Part shown: positions 8,343 through 16,848 of the stretch, in pieces
Position numbering within the stretch: the first letter of the stretch is position 1
Layout: every line of letters starts with the position of its first letter
From: JBCCFK01 sp965262315
Lineage (GTDB): Bacteria > Actinomycetota > Acidimicrobiia > Acidimicrobiales > UBA8592
DNA length: 64,000 nucleotides
NCBI GenBank assembly: GCA_965262315.1
Contig: CBDHFJ010000137.1
Span: forward strand, 7,375-71,374
Direction of reading: 5' to 3'
Made by a program: the position numbers and the translations under genes
The notes under the pieces: generated by a model
The model's input: the letters and a program-made list of their open reading frames with translations, nothing else
Databases searched by the model: none
What the model was told of the DNA's origin: nothing

Positions 8343-10150
8343 CCAGGTACTCCAATCCCGCTCCACACGGCCATGGAGAGCGCATCGGGTGGGCAACGAT
8401 CGACACAGAGGGCGCAGCGGATGCAGCGCTCCTCGTCGAGCAACAGGGCGGTGGCCGGCTGGCCCTGATGGTCCGGTGCCACGTCGCCGACGGGCACCAG
8501 TGAGATCACGTTGACGGGACAGACGTCGGAGCACAGGCCGCAGAGGACGCACTTGTCGGTGTCGAGCACGATGTTGGCGAAGCAGCGCAGGCATCGCTTC
8601 GCCTCGCACCGGGCCTGCTCCTCGGTGAACCCGAGCTCCACCTCGGCGAGGCCGACGCGACGACCGGTGTCGAGGGTCGGCACCGTCACCCGGTCGATAC
8701 CGTCGTAGTCGTCGCCGAGGCGGTGGAACTGTTGCAGCTCGACCATGTGGCCCGGCTCGTCCTCGGGCAGGGTGCCGCCGAACGAGCGGTGGATGTCGGC
8801 GGCGGCTCGTCGGCCGTCGGCGATGGCGTCGATCAGCGTCCGGGGGCCCTTGGCGCAGTCGCCCCCTGACCACACATCGGCCAGCGACGTCCGACCCGTG
8901 TCGTCGTCGATGGCGATGGTGCCCCGGGGCGACGTGTCGGGACCCTCGCCGCCGAGCACGGCCAGGTCGATGGCCTGCCCGATGGCCAGGATGACGGTGT
9001 CGGCCTCGATGATCCGGATGTCGTCCTCGTCGAAGACGGGTGCGAAGCGGCCGTCCTCGTCGAACACCGACACCACACCGACGGTCTCGACCCCGACCAC
9101 ACGCCCGGTGTCGTCCACCACCACGCGGCGGGGGCCTCGCCGGTTCTCGAAGCCGATGCCCTCGTGCTCGGCCTCCTCGATCTCGAACTCGTGGGCCGGC
9201 ATCTCGTCGCGACCCTCGAGCGACATCACCGTGATGTCCCGAGCGCCGGCACGAGACGCGGTGCGAGCGACATCGAGCGCATCGCGCATCGAGCTCCGCT
9301 CGTCCGCCTCGTCCCGGGCCTCCGTCGTGTTCTCGTCGTCGCTGGCTTGGTCGTAGTCGCTGGCCCGCAACGCGGTCCGGGCCGCGTCCATGGCGACGTC
9401 GCCGCCACCGATCACCAAAACCCGCTCGCCCACGTCGACGTGGAAGCCCCGGTTCATGTTGATGAGGAACTCGATGGCCTTCAGGACGCCGTCGGCGTCA
9501 CCGCCGTCGATGTCGAGGCCACGGCCGAGGGTGGCGCCGATCCCGACGAACACGGCGTCGTACTCGCGCCGGAGCTCGTCGAGGGTCACGTCCTCGCCCA
9601 GCTTGGACTCGGTGTGGACGTCGACGCCGAGGTCGACGATCGCCTGCACGTCGGCCGCCAGCACGTCTCGGTCGAGCCGGTACTCCGGGATGCCCAGCCA
9701 CATGGCGCCGCCGAGCTTGTCGGTGGCCTCGTGAATCGTCACGCCGTAGCCGAGACGGCGGAGATCGTGGGCGGCGGCCAATCCCGCGGGGCCGCCGCCC
9801 ACGATGGCCACGCGCTCATCGAGATGCGCAGCCGGTGGAGCGGTCACCCGCTCCCACACCCTCGCGTCGGCGCCCTGGCTCTCGGGACCGAACTGCTCGG
9901 TCACGAAGCGCTTCAGCGCCCTGATCGCGATGGGTCGATCGATGGCCCCGCGCCGGCACGCGTCCTCACACGGCGCAGCACACACCCGACCGCAGACCGA
10001 GGCGAACGGGTTGGGAAGGCGAGCGGTCAGATAGGCCAGCTCGTCCCGGCCGTCGGCGATCGCGGCCACGTACATGCCGGCGTTGGTGTGCACGGGGCAC
10101 GCCGCGAGGCACGGGATGTTGCGGTCGTAGAACTCGAGGGAGTCGACCAT
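8339..10150 (-). CDS. GltD-like FAD/NAD(P) oxidoreductase with N- and C-terminal Fe-S clusters
   Basis: 603 residues. N-terminal cysteines 14, 18, 53, 57, 61 and 65 match the cluster-binding helical domain of glutamate synthase small subunit. FAD motif GGGPAG is at 118-123 and the NAD(P) motif GGGDVA at 248-253. A strongly acidic insertion sits at 263-290. The C-terminus has a ferredoxin module with two [4Fe-4S] sites (Cys534/537/540/544 and 576/579/582/586). Similar architecture occurs in NfnB, DsrL and other NAD(P)H:acceptor modules, not in standard bc complexes. No GltB partner is nearby. Its ATG overlaps the cytochrome c stop by one base and its stop overlaps cytochrome b, so it is embedded in the bc operon. 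A role feeding NAD(P)H or ferredoxin electrons to the complex is inferred. Confidence 0.85.
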   Translation of the reverse strand: MVDSLEFYDRNIPCLAACPVHTNAGMYVAAIADGRDELAYLTARLPNPFASVCGRVCAAPCEDACRRGAIDRPIAIRALKRFVTEQFGPESQGADARVWERVTAPPAAHLDERVAIVGGGPAGLAAAHDLRRLGYGVTIHEATDKLGGAMWLGIPEYRLDRDVLAADVQAIVDLGVDVHTESKLGEDVTLDELRREYDAVFVGIGATLGRGLDIDGGDADGVLKAIEFLINMNRGFHVDVGERVLVIGGGDVAMDAARTALRASDYDQASDDENTTEARDEADERSSMRDALDVARTASRAGARDITVMSLEGRDEMPAHEFEIEEAEHEGIGFENRRGPRRVVVDDTGRVVGVETVGVVSVFDEDGRFAPVFDEDDIRIIEADTVILAIGQAIDLAVLGGEGPDTSPRGTIAIDDDTGRTSLADVWSGGDCAKGPRTLIDAIADGRRAAADIHRSFGGTLPEDEPGHMVELQQFHRLGDDYDGIDRVTVPTLDTGRRVGLAEVELGFTEEQARCEAKRCLRCFANIVLDTDKCVLCGLCSDVCPVNVISLVPVGDVAPDHQGQPATALLLDEERCIRCALCVDRCPPDALSMAVWSGIGVPG

Positions 10151-10974
10151 CAGATCCGGTCCTCCCGATGGGCGTACCAGAGCGCCCACAGACCCCCGAC
10201 CATCCCGAACAGCCACAGACCGGTGCCGACGAGGTCCTGGGCGAGCCGGTCGAGCCCGGCGACGGTGTCGGTCTGCATCGCCCAGCTGGGGACCAACACG
10301 GTGAAGGCGATGAAGCCGACCACGATCACCGCGGTCTTGAGCCAGGCGTCAAGCCACGGCATGTGCAGCCGGTCGTTCGCCGAGAGCAACCTGGGGCCGA
10401 GGACGAGGGCCACCACACCGCCGGCGATCAGGAAGGCCACCGTCGTCGAGAAGTTGGCGAAGCCGGGGAGCTCGCCGCCGGGGCTGGCCGTGGATCCCGG
10501 TGCCGGCGGCGCGATGGCGGGCGCCGCGAAGCCGGACTGGACGTAGGTGACGAGCGCATCGACATCGGCCTCCGACAGCGTCGAGAACGCCGGCATGCGC
10601 CCGTTGTAGGTCTCCCCCAGGACCACCAGCTCGCCCTCACGGCCGTTGCGAATCGTGCTGACCAGGTAGTCGGTGTCGTCGACGTTCGGGTTGCCGAGCA
10701 GCGGCGGGAACTGACCGGAGATGCCCACACCTCCCGGCTGGTGGCAGGCCGAGCAGAGCTGGCTGTAGATCTGCGCACCCTCGACCAGGAGCTCGTCGGA
10801 TGGCCCCGAATCGACGTCGGCAACCGTGTCGGCCTCGGACTCCTCGCCGTCGACCTGCGATGCACCGGCCGCGCTCAACCAGAGCCCGGCCGCCGGGCTG
10901 AACACCAGCAGGGCCACGCAGAGCGTGGCCAGCGGATGGCGTCGGTTGGCGGGTCGATGAGGGGACACGGCCAT
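10150..10974 (-). CDS. Exported cytochrome c with C-terminal membrane helices
   Basis: 274 residues. There is an N-terminal signal or anchor (about 13-36), an acidic linker, then a mono-haem domain with CSACH (Cys74, Cys77, His78) and a likely Met ligand in NGRMPAFSTLS. A proline-rich linker leads to three hydrophobic helices at about 180-270. It is the first gene of the leftward operon, so its promoter lies in the gap shared with the oxidase operon. The protein probably shuttles or receives electrons on the outer face; the three extra helices are unusual for a small cytochrome c and may dock it to the complex. Confidence 0.82.
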   Translation of the reverse strand: MAVSPHRPANRRHPLATLCVALLVFSPAAGLWLSAAGASQVDGEESEADTVADVDSGPSDELLVEGAQIYSQLCSACHQPGGVGISGQFPPLLGNPNVDDTDYLVSTIRNGREGELVVLGETYNGRMPAFSTLSEADVDALVTYVQSGFAAPAIAPPAPGSTASPGGELPGFANFSTTVAFLIAGGVVALVLGPRLLSANDRLHMPWLDAWLKTAVIVVGFIAFTVLVPSWAMQTDTVAGLDRLAQDLVGTGLWLFGMVGGLWALWYAHREDRI

Positions 10975-11147
10975 GCGTTGGTCGTCCGTTCACTCCGAGA
11001 CAGCGGGATCAGATCGCCGAGCCGGCGGCCTGGCGGGCTCATCTTCGACCAGCCCCGCACCCCCCAAATAGGGCCCTAGGTCCCTGTTGGTCCCGACCCC
11101 TCACGGCGGAGCCTGTGCACGTCCAACCGGAGGGAAGGGAGGCCGTC
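10975..11147. promoter_or_regulatory. Divergent promoter region between the bc and ba3 oxidase operons
   Basis: These 173 bases separate two respiratory operons transcribed away from each other, so they must contain both promoters. The only marked symmetry I see is AGGGCCCT within AGGGCCCTAGGTCCCT near 11070-11085. A strong ribosome-binding stretch GGAGGGAAGGGAGG at 11129-11142 precedes the rightward GTG start. No promoter boxes can be assigned with confidence. Confidence 0.45.
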
Positions 11148-11303
11148 GTGTCCGTGGTGAACGACAACGACCTCGACGACACTGAGCCCGAGCATTTCAA
11201 GCCCACAGGCACCATCTTCATCCTGGTGTGCTTCGTGGCCACGCTGATCCTGCTGTGGCTGTCCGTCTACCTGATCCTGGTCAGCCGCGGGGTGACGGGA
11301 TGA
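11148..11303 (+). CDS. Small membrane subunit of ba3-type cytochrome oxidase (subunit IIa-like)
   Basis: A 51-residue protein: about 20 polar, acidic residues followed by one membrane helix (GTIFILVCFVATLILLWLSVYLILVSRG). Size, topology and position immediately before subunit II match subunit IIa of ba3-type (B family) oxidases. The GTG start at 11148 sits 5 bases after a strong Shine-Dalgarno stretch; an upstream in-frame GTG at 11115 would place that stretch inside the gene. Its stop overlaps the subunit II start as ATGA. It has no catalytic residues and likely stabilises the complex. Confidence 0.78.
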   Translation: MSVVNDNDLDDTEPEHFKPTGTIFILVCFVATLILLWLSVYLILVSRGVTG

Positions 11304-11872
11304 GCGACCAGACCGAGTCGGCGGCCGAGGAGTCGCCGTCCGATCTCGACATGGGGATCGACCCCTACGAACGCAACTGGATGTTCGTGTCGATCCTGCT
11401 CCTCGTGGTCTTCGCAGTCACGATCACCATCGGCGGCTTCGCCATGGGGTTCGAGGTGCCGGGTGCCGAGGGCGATGTCGACCCGCGCACCGTGCTCGAC
11501 ACGCCACCGTGGGACGAGCCCGGAGTCCGCGAGATCGCGCCCGGCGTCTACGAGGCGTACGTGATCGCCCAGACCTGGAGCTTCGAACCGCGCGAGATCG
11601 TCGTCCCGGTCAACGCCGAGATCACGATCTACGTGACCAGCCCCGACCTCCAGCACGGCTTCGACGTGCGCGACACCAACCTCAACATGCAGGTGGTGCC
11701 GGGCCAGGTCTCCAAGCTCACCTACACCTTCGACGAGATCGGTGAGTACCCCTACATCTGCAACGAGTACTGCGGCCGGGGCCACGCCGCGATGTTCGGG
11801 GTCGTGAACGTGGTGGCCGAGCTCCCCGAGTCCGACGACACCGGCTCCGACAGCGACGAGGCCACCTCATGA
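11300..11872 (+). CDS. Cytochrome c oxidase subunit II (ba3 type, CuA)
   Basis: 190 residues with a single membrane helix (about 29-50) and an exported cupredoxin domain. The CuA ligands are His119 (DLQHGFD), Cys154, Glu156, Cys158, His162 and Met165 in YICNEYCGRGHAAMFG. One transmembrane helix rather than two is characteristic of B-family oxidases. The protein receives electrons from cytochrome c and passes them to the haems of subunit I. It overlaps both neighbours by four bases (ATGA at each end), so stoichiometric translation with subunit I is likely. A short acidic tail follows the domain. Confidence 0.92.
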   Translation: MSDQTESAAEESPSDLDMGIDPYERNWMFVSILLLVVFAVTITIGGFAMGFEVPGAEGDVDPRTVLDTPPWDEPGVREIAPGVYEAYVIAQTWSFEPREIVVPVNAEITIYVTSPDLQHGFDVRDTNLNMQVVPGQVSKLTYTFDEIGEYPYICNEYCGRGHAAMFGVVNVVAELPESDDTGSDSDEATS

Positions 11873-13566
11873 CCATCGCCGACCGCCCGGCATCCCAGCC
11901 GAAGAACTGGGAGACCGGCTACGACCTCACCAAGGACGAGCGCCGGTTCATCATGAACCACGTCTACGTCGCCATCGCGGCGTTGACGATCGGCAGCCTC
12001 TTCGGCCCACTCCAGGCGTTCCAGCACAGCGGCGTCGATTTCTACCCCTACATCGAGCCCATCATCAAGAGCTACTACCAGGGCCTGACGCTCCACGGCG
12101 TCCTCAACGCCCTGGTGTGGACGACGTTCTTCATCGTCGGCTTCACGAACCTCACCACCATCAAGGGTCTGGGGCGACCACTCAGCCATCCCCACATCAA
12201 CCGCCTGGGATTCTGGGTGATGGTCATCGGCCTGGTGATGACCGCCATCCCGATCCTGTTGGACGAAGCGACGGTCCTCTACACCTTCTACGCACCGCTC
12301 AAGGCCAACTGGGCCTTCTACCTCGGCCTCACCCTGGTGGTGGTCGGGAGCTGGATCGAGGGCTGGGGATTCTTCCTCACCTTCCGGGCATGGCGCCAGG
12401 AGAACCCGGGCGTGCGGTCGCCGTTCATCGCGCTCGGCGGGGTCGTCAACGCCGCCATGTGGCAGATCGCCACCCTCGGCGTGGCGGTGTCGATCCTGAC
12501 GATGCTGCTGCCCTGGTCGCTCGGCATCACCGACGCCACCGACCCCGAGCTGTCGCGCACCTACTTCTGGTTCACCGGCCACCCGCTGGTCTACTTCTGG
12601 CTGCTGCCCGCCTACGTGAGTTGGTACGGGATGCTGCCCAAGCAGGTGGGCGGCAAGCTCTTCAGCGACTCGCTGGCCCGCCTGGCGTTCTGGATGTTCC
12701 TCATCGTGTCGGTACCGGTGGGCTTCCACCACCAGTTCACCGACCCCGGGGTCCCCGAGACGTGGAAGTGGATCCACGCCCTGCTGACCTACTCGGTGTT
12801 CTTCCCGTCGATGCTCACCGCGTTCACCGTGATCGCTTCGCTCGAGTACGGGGCCCGCAAGCGCGGCGGCACCGGCCTCGTCGGTTGGATCCGGGCGCTC
12901 CCCTGGCAGGACCCCTCGGTCACCGCCCAGCTGCTGGCCGCGATCCTGTTCATGTTCGGCGGCATCGGCGGCCTGACCAACGCGTCGTACAACCTCAACC
13001 TGGTCATCCACAACACCGCCTGGGTCCCCGGCCACTTCCACCTCACCGTGGCCACGGCCGTGACCCTGTCGTTCATCGGGATCACCTACTGGATGATCCC
13101 GCACCTGACCCACAAGCAGCTCTGGAAGCCGAAGGTGGCGCTGTTCCAGGCCTGGACCTGGTTCGTGGGCATGATCATCTTCTCGAACGCCATGCACATG
13201 CTCGGCCTGCTCGGTGCCCCTCGGCGCACGCCCCTGGGCGACGCGCTGTACGTGCCCGAGAGCTGGGACGGCCACCTGATGCGGTCCTCGGTGGGCGGGG
13301 CCATCCTGCTCGTGTCGGTCATCACCTACGTGGTGATCATCGTGCAGACGATCCGCGGTCCCGAGGTGGCGCCCGAAGCGGTGCCCGAAGTGCCGATCGC
13401 CGAGTCGATCCGCCACCCGCAGATGACCCCGCTGTGGCTGGACCGCTTCAAGCCGTGGCTGATCGGCGCCGGTGCGCTGCTGGTGATCGCGTACGGGCCC
13501 CAGCTCGTCGACCAGATCGTCAACATGGAGCTGAACGCACCCGGCCCCGACATCACGCCCTGGTGA
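11869..13566 (+). CDS. Cytochrome c oxidase subunit I (ba3 type)
   Basis: 565 residues with about 13 membrane helices. Visible ligands are the low-spin haem His in LTLHGVLNALVW, the CuB His and cross-linked Tyr in GHPLVYFWLLPAYVSWY, the CuB His pair in HHQFTDPG, and the haem pair in GHFHLTVATAVT. The catalytic subunit reduces oxygen to water and pumps protons. Sequence features (absence of the A-family D-channel NxxxxxN motif and the accompanying one-helix subunit II and IIa) place it in the B/ba3 group. This group has high oxygen affinity in characterised members. The start overlaps subunit II by ATGA; 18 bases separate its stop from the fusion gene. Confidence 0.93.
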   Translation: MTIADRPASQPKNWETGYDLTKDERRFIMNHVYVAIAALTIGSLFGPLQAFQHSGVDFYPYIEPIIKSYYQGLTLHGVLNALVWTTFFIVGFTNLTTIKGLGRPLSHPHINRLGFWVMVIGLVMTAIPILLDEATVLYTFYAPLKANWAFYLGLTLVVVGSWIEGWGFFLTFRAWRQENPGVRSPFIALGGVVNAAMWQIATLGVAVSILTMLLPWSLGITDATDPELSRTYFWFTGHPLVYFWLLPAYVSWYGMLPKQVGGKLFSDSLARLAFWMFLIVSVPVGFHHQFTDPGVPETWKWIHALLTYSVFFPSMLTAFTVIASLEYGARKRGGTGLVGWIRALPWQDPSVTAQLLAAILFMFGGIGGLTNASYNLNLVIHNTAWVPGHFHLTVATAVTLSFIGITYWMIPHLTHKQLWKPKVALFQAWTWFVGMIIFSNAMHMLGLLGAPRRTPLGDALYVPESWDGHLMRSSVGGAILLVSVITYVVIIVQTIRGPEVAPEAVPEVPIAESIRHPQMTPLWLDRFKPWLIGAGALLVIAYGPQLVDQIVNMELNAPGPDITPW

Positions 13567-13584
13567 TCCGAGGCTGGTGCCGAC

Positions 13585-15717
13585 ATGACCACCCCCTCCA
13601 CTGAGCGGGCACGGCGCGCGGTCGAGGGGGCGGCGGCCGGGCTCGAGAAGCCGGTCGAGCGCCTCGTCGGGTCGCCGCAGGCCAACCCGCTCCCCCACGC
13701 CGGGACGATCAGCGTCTTCCTGTTGATCGTCGTGGTCCTGTCGGGCGTGTACATCACCCTCTTCTACGAGTTCGGCTTCGAGGCCTCCCACCAGGCGGTC
13801 GCCGACATGGACGACCACCCGATCCAGGGCGTCGTCCGGTCGATCCACCGCTACGCCTCGGCGGCGTTGGTCCTGACGACGATCGTGCACGGGTGGCGGA
13901 TCTTCGTCGCCGGCAGGTTCGGTGCCGGGCGCCGGTACCGGTGGCTCACCGGGATCGCATCGCTGGTGCTGGTGTGGCTGGCCGGGGTGACGGGCTACCT
14001 GCTCGTGTGGGACGCCCGAGCCCAGGCGATCGCCGAGGCCGCTGGAGGTGTGCTCGGCGACCTCGGGCTCGGTGGTGGGTTCGTGGTGGACCAGCTGCTC
14101 GGGCGGGGCTCGGGATCGGGCCTGACGGTGGCGATCTGGTTCGTCCACCTGGGGCTGACGGCGGTGTTGGGGTGGTTCGCGTGGCGCCACCTGCGGCGCA
14201 GCCGCCTGGCGTGGTTGCCGCCGCGGGCCTGGATGATCGCCATGGGCGTCGCCCTGCTGGTCCTGTCGGTCCTGTTGCCGGCCGACCTGCTCGCGGTCCG
14301 CGATCCGGGCGCCCTCGTGCCGGACATGGCGCTCGACCCGTTCATGCTCTTCCTGCTGCCACCGCTGTTGTCCGACGCCGCGTGGTTGGTGGTGGCCGCG
14401 ATGGCCGCCGCGATCCTGGTGGCGTCGATCGTGCCGTGGGTGCTGCGGGACCGCACCACAGCCGTGGTGGCGATCGACCCCGACGCCTGCACCGGGTGTG
14501 AGATCTGCGTCGAGGACTGTCCCTACCTGGCGCTGGAGATGCGCGCCCGACCCGACGACCCGGCCGGCGGACGCCTGGCCGTGGTCGACCCCTCGGCGTG
14601 CGTCGGCTGCGGCATCTGCGTCGGCTCCTGCGCGTTCGGCGCGATGGAGCTGCCCGGCCACGCCAGCCCCGAGACGGTCGACCCGACAGGAGCCGATGTC
14701 GTGGTCGTGTGCGAGCGCCGAGCCCGCCACCGCGGCCACGACGGCCTGGCGGTCACGGTCCCGTGCGCCGGCATGCTCCAGCCCGCCGCCATCGGCCACC
14801 TCATGCGCCGCGGCGCCGCCTCGGTCAGCGTCGACGGCTGCTCGCCCGGCGACTGCTCGTTCGGCGTCGGCAACCTCATCACCCACGAACGCCTCGACGG
14901 CAGCCGGGCCCCCCACGTCCAGCGCCGCTGGGCCGGATCGGTGGTCGAGTCGTGGGGCGACGCCGGGGCGGACGCCTTCGACGACCACGCGCCGCTCACC
15001 AGGCGAAACCGGGCGGCCGCGGCCACCGTTGTGGGTGTCTCCATGCTCGGCGTCGGCGCCGCGACCTTGCTGCCGTTCGGAGGCGACGACGCCGAGGCGG
15101 CTGTTCGAGTACTGGTCTCCCACGAACCCGGCGCCCAGCTGATCGGCCAGGTCGACGCCACCGGTGACCCCTCCGCCGACGTCACCGTGGTGATCTCGGT
15201 CGACGGACAGGAGCTGGTCCGCGAGACCGTCGGCTCCGACGGCGCTCGTGCCGTGGGCGTCGTCGACGCCGATGTCGCGGCCGGCGACGCGGACCTGCGG
15301 GTCACCCTCGAGGAGGGCGGGACCAACCCCACCGAGCTCTACGACGGTCCCGCCCGCTTCACCGAGGGACGCCGGTTCCTCCTCGAAGCACGTGACGTCC
15401 CACCGGCCCCCGGCGCCAAGGAGGGCCGCGACGTCTTCGACGAGCCCCGCCTCGGCGGATGCGCCGTGTGCCACGAGACCAGCGGCAACCGGCGCGGTGT
15501 CGGCCCGTCGCTGGCCGGCGTCGCCACCCGCGCCGCCACCACGGTGCCGGGGCTCGATGCCGCCGAGTACCTCGTCGAGTCGATCGTCGACCCCGATGCC
15601 TTCATCGTGGACGGGTACCGGGCGGGACAGATGCTGCCCACGTACACGGACCGGCTGAGCGCGTCGCAGATCGACGCCCTCGTGCAGTACCTGCTCACCC
15701 TGGAGGCCCCGGCATGA
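13585..15717 (+). CDS. Cytochrome b / double [4Fe-4S] / MvhD-like / cytochrome c fusion protein
   Basis: A 710-residue multidomain protein I cannot match to a named family. In order: cytochrome b N-terminal domain with six hydrophobic helices (41-287) and haem ligands His88/His102 and His188/His202; a ferredoxin module (Cys302/305/308/312 and Cys339/342/345/349); an MvhD-like domain with VVVVCERRA, VPCAGM and GCSPGDCSFGVGN (Cys376, 394, 419, 424); a membrane helix at 478-498; and a cytochrome c domain with CAVCH (Cys626, Cys629, His630) and a probable Met683 ligand. Even helix count puts the Fe-S and MvhD parts in the cytosol, and the last helix exports the haem c domain. Such a chain could pass electrons from cytosolic Fe-S partners through b haems to the outer face. 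It follows the oxidase genes by 18 bases, so it is probably in their operon. Function is inferred. Confidence 0.85.
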   Translation: MTTPSTERARRAVEGAAAGLEKPVERLVGSPQANPLPHAGTISVFLLIVVVLSGVYITLFYEFGFEASHQAVADMDDHPIQGVVRSIHRYASAALVLTTIVHGWRIFVAGRFGAGRRYRWLTGIASLVLVWLAGVTGYLLVWDARAQAIAEAAGGVLGDLGLGGGFVVDQLLGRGSGSGLTVAIWFVHLGLTAVLGWFAWRHLRRSRLAWLPPRAWMIAMGVALLVLSVLLPADLLAVRDPGALVPDMALDPFMLFLLPPLLSDAAWLVVAAMAAAILVASIVPWVLRDRTTAVVAIDPDACTGCEICVEDCPYLALEMRARPDDPAGGRLAVVDPSACVGCGICVGSCAFGAMELPGHASPETVDPTGADVVVVCERRARHRGHDGLAVTVPCAGMLQPAAIGHLMRRGAASVSVDGCSPGDCSFGVGNLITHERLDGSRAPHVQRRWAGSVVESWGDAGADAFDDHAPLTRRNRAAAATVVGVSMLGVGAATLLPFGGDDAEAAVRVLVSHEPGAQLIGQVDATGDPSADVTVVISVDGQELVRETVGSDGARAVGVVDADVAAGDADLRVTLEEGGTNPTELYDGPARFTEGRRFLLEARDVPPAPGAKEGRDVFDEPRLGGCAVCHETSGNRRGVGPSLAGVATRAATTVPGLDAAEYLVESIVDPDAFIVDGYRAGQMLPTYTDRLSASQIDALVQYLLTLEAPA

Positions 15718-15731
15718 CCCCCGAGCGCCCG

Positions 15732-16139
15732 TCAGGCCTCCTGGAAGATCTCCTCGGTACCGACCCCGTCGACCCCGTCGATGGTGCGGGTGCCGACGAG
15801 GTCACCGTCGGACTGGACGGTGTACACCGCCGTGCCGGCGCTGCCGCCGTCGCGGGGCTCGGTGACCGACCGCCAGTCGACTTCGAGCCGGTCACCGCGC
15901 AGGCGGCCGGTGCCCTCCTGGATGGAGCCGGTGATGATCCACTGGATGGCGTAGACGTCGGATTCGTCGGTGGCCTCGATGACCACGGTGCCGGAGTACT
16001 CGATCCCCACGGCGTCGGTGCCGTTGACGGTGTAGGTCCCGGTGATGCCCTCGCCGTCGACGACCTCGCTCCCGGGGACCGAGCAGCCGACGACGGCCAG
16101 GGCGAGCACGAGCGCGAAGGGGGCGAGGCGAGTCCGCAT
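15732..16139 (-). CDS. Small lipoprotein, antisense within the oxidase operon
   Basis: 135 residues. It begins with a lipoprotein signal ending in LALAVVGC (lipobox cysteine about residue 19). The rest is beta-rich, with repeated motifs of the type GTYTVNGTDAVG, YSGTVVIEATDES, GTGRLRGDRLEV and GTAVYTVQSDGDLVG, a pattern common in small exported actinobacterial proteins. The opposite strand is also open here, in frame with the following SCO-like gene. Third-position GC is about 90% for this strand but only about 70% for the other, so I take this strand as coding. It interrupts an otherwise rightward cluster and converges on the fusion gene. Function unknown. Confidence 0.7.
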   Translation of the reverse strand: MRTRLAPFALVLALAVVGCSVPGSEVVDGEGITGTYTVNGTDAVGIEYSGTVVIEATDESDVYAIQWIITGSIQEGTGRLRGDRLEVDWRSVTEPRDGGSAGTAVYTVQSDGDLVGTRTIDGVDGVGTEEIFQEA

Positions 16140-16174
16140 GCAGCGGACGGTAACGAAGGGAGCGGGCTTCCTCG

Positions 16175-16829
16175 ATGGACCAAGGTCCTGGGTGCCGTCC
16201 TCGGCGTCCTCGTCGGGGCCGCGCTGGCCTTCGCCATCATCCAGCCGATCAAGGTCCTGCCGCGCATTCGCGTCGCCCCCGGCTATGCCTTCACCGATCA
16301 ACACGACGCCCGCTTCTCCAGCGAGACCGTTCGCGGCAGCGTGACCCTCTACTCGTTCCAGCCACTCGACTGTGGCGACGCCTGCGTGCCGATCGACGAG
16401 ACGCTGCGCCAGGTCCACGACCGCGTGGCCACCGAGGTCGAGTTCGGCGACGTCGACTTCCGGATCGTGACCATCGCGTTGGCCGACGATCCCGAGGCTG
16501 TCGCGCTCGCCACCGCGGCCGCCGCGGCAGGGGCCGACGGCCAGGACTGGCGCTGGGTGGGCGGACCGATCGACAGCGTTCGCACGGTGGTGGGTGCCGG
16601 GTTCCGCCGGTACGTCGAGGTGGGCCCGGATGGCACGGTCGACTTCGACCCGGGCTTCGCGATCGTCGACGGCAACGGCGTCATCCGCGCCGAGCACCAC
16701 TACGAGACCACCACCGAGGCCGCGGACGACCTGGTTCGCCAGCTCGACCTCCTCGCCGGGGAGCTGGGCCAGAGCGGCCTCGCCGGCCTGGCCTACGACG
16801 CGGCCCATCTCTTCCTCTGCTATGGCTGA
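16175..16829 (+). CDS. SCO1/SenC-like membrane protein, start disrupted by one base
   Basis: The clear reading frame runs from about 16176 to 16829. It contains a membrane helix (KVLGAVLGVLVGAALAFAII), then a thioredoxin-like domain with CGDACVPIDETLRQ, equivalent to the SCO copper motif C-x3-C-P. No standard start exists in that frame near the helix. An ATG at 16175 after AAGGGAG lies one base out of frame: reading ATG then skipping one G gives M-T-K-V-L-G. An indel of one G at 16177-16178 therefore best explains it. The frame also extends back to an ATG at 15714, but codon bias there favours the antisense lipoprotein. SCO proteins deliver copper to the oxidase CuA site, which fits the operon. 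Confidence 0.7.
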
Positions 16830-16848
16830 CCCCGATTGTGAGCATCAC

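Noticed and set aside
11752..15474. A 1240-residue open frame on the minus strand opposite the oxidase genes
   Set aside because: It lies antisense to subunit I and the fusion protein, which have full sets of ligands. It is rich in Gly, Arg, His and Asp with no domain, as expected for a GC-rich shadow frame.
15714..16829. SCO-like gene starting at 15714 with ATGA coupling
   Set aside because: Third-position GC in 15714-16139 is much lower in this frame than on the opposite strand, and the predicted N-terminal 140 residues are low-complexity. Kept only as an alternative.
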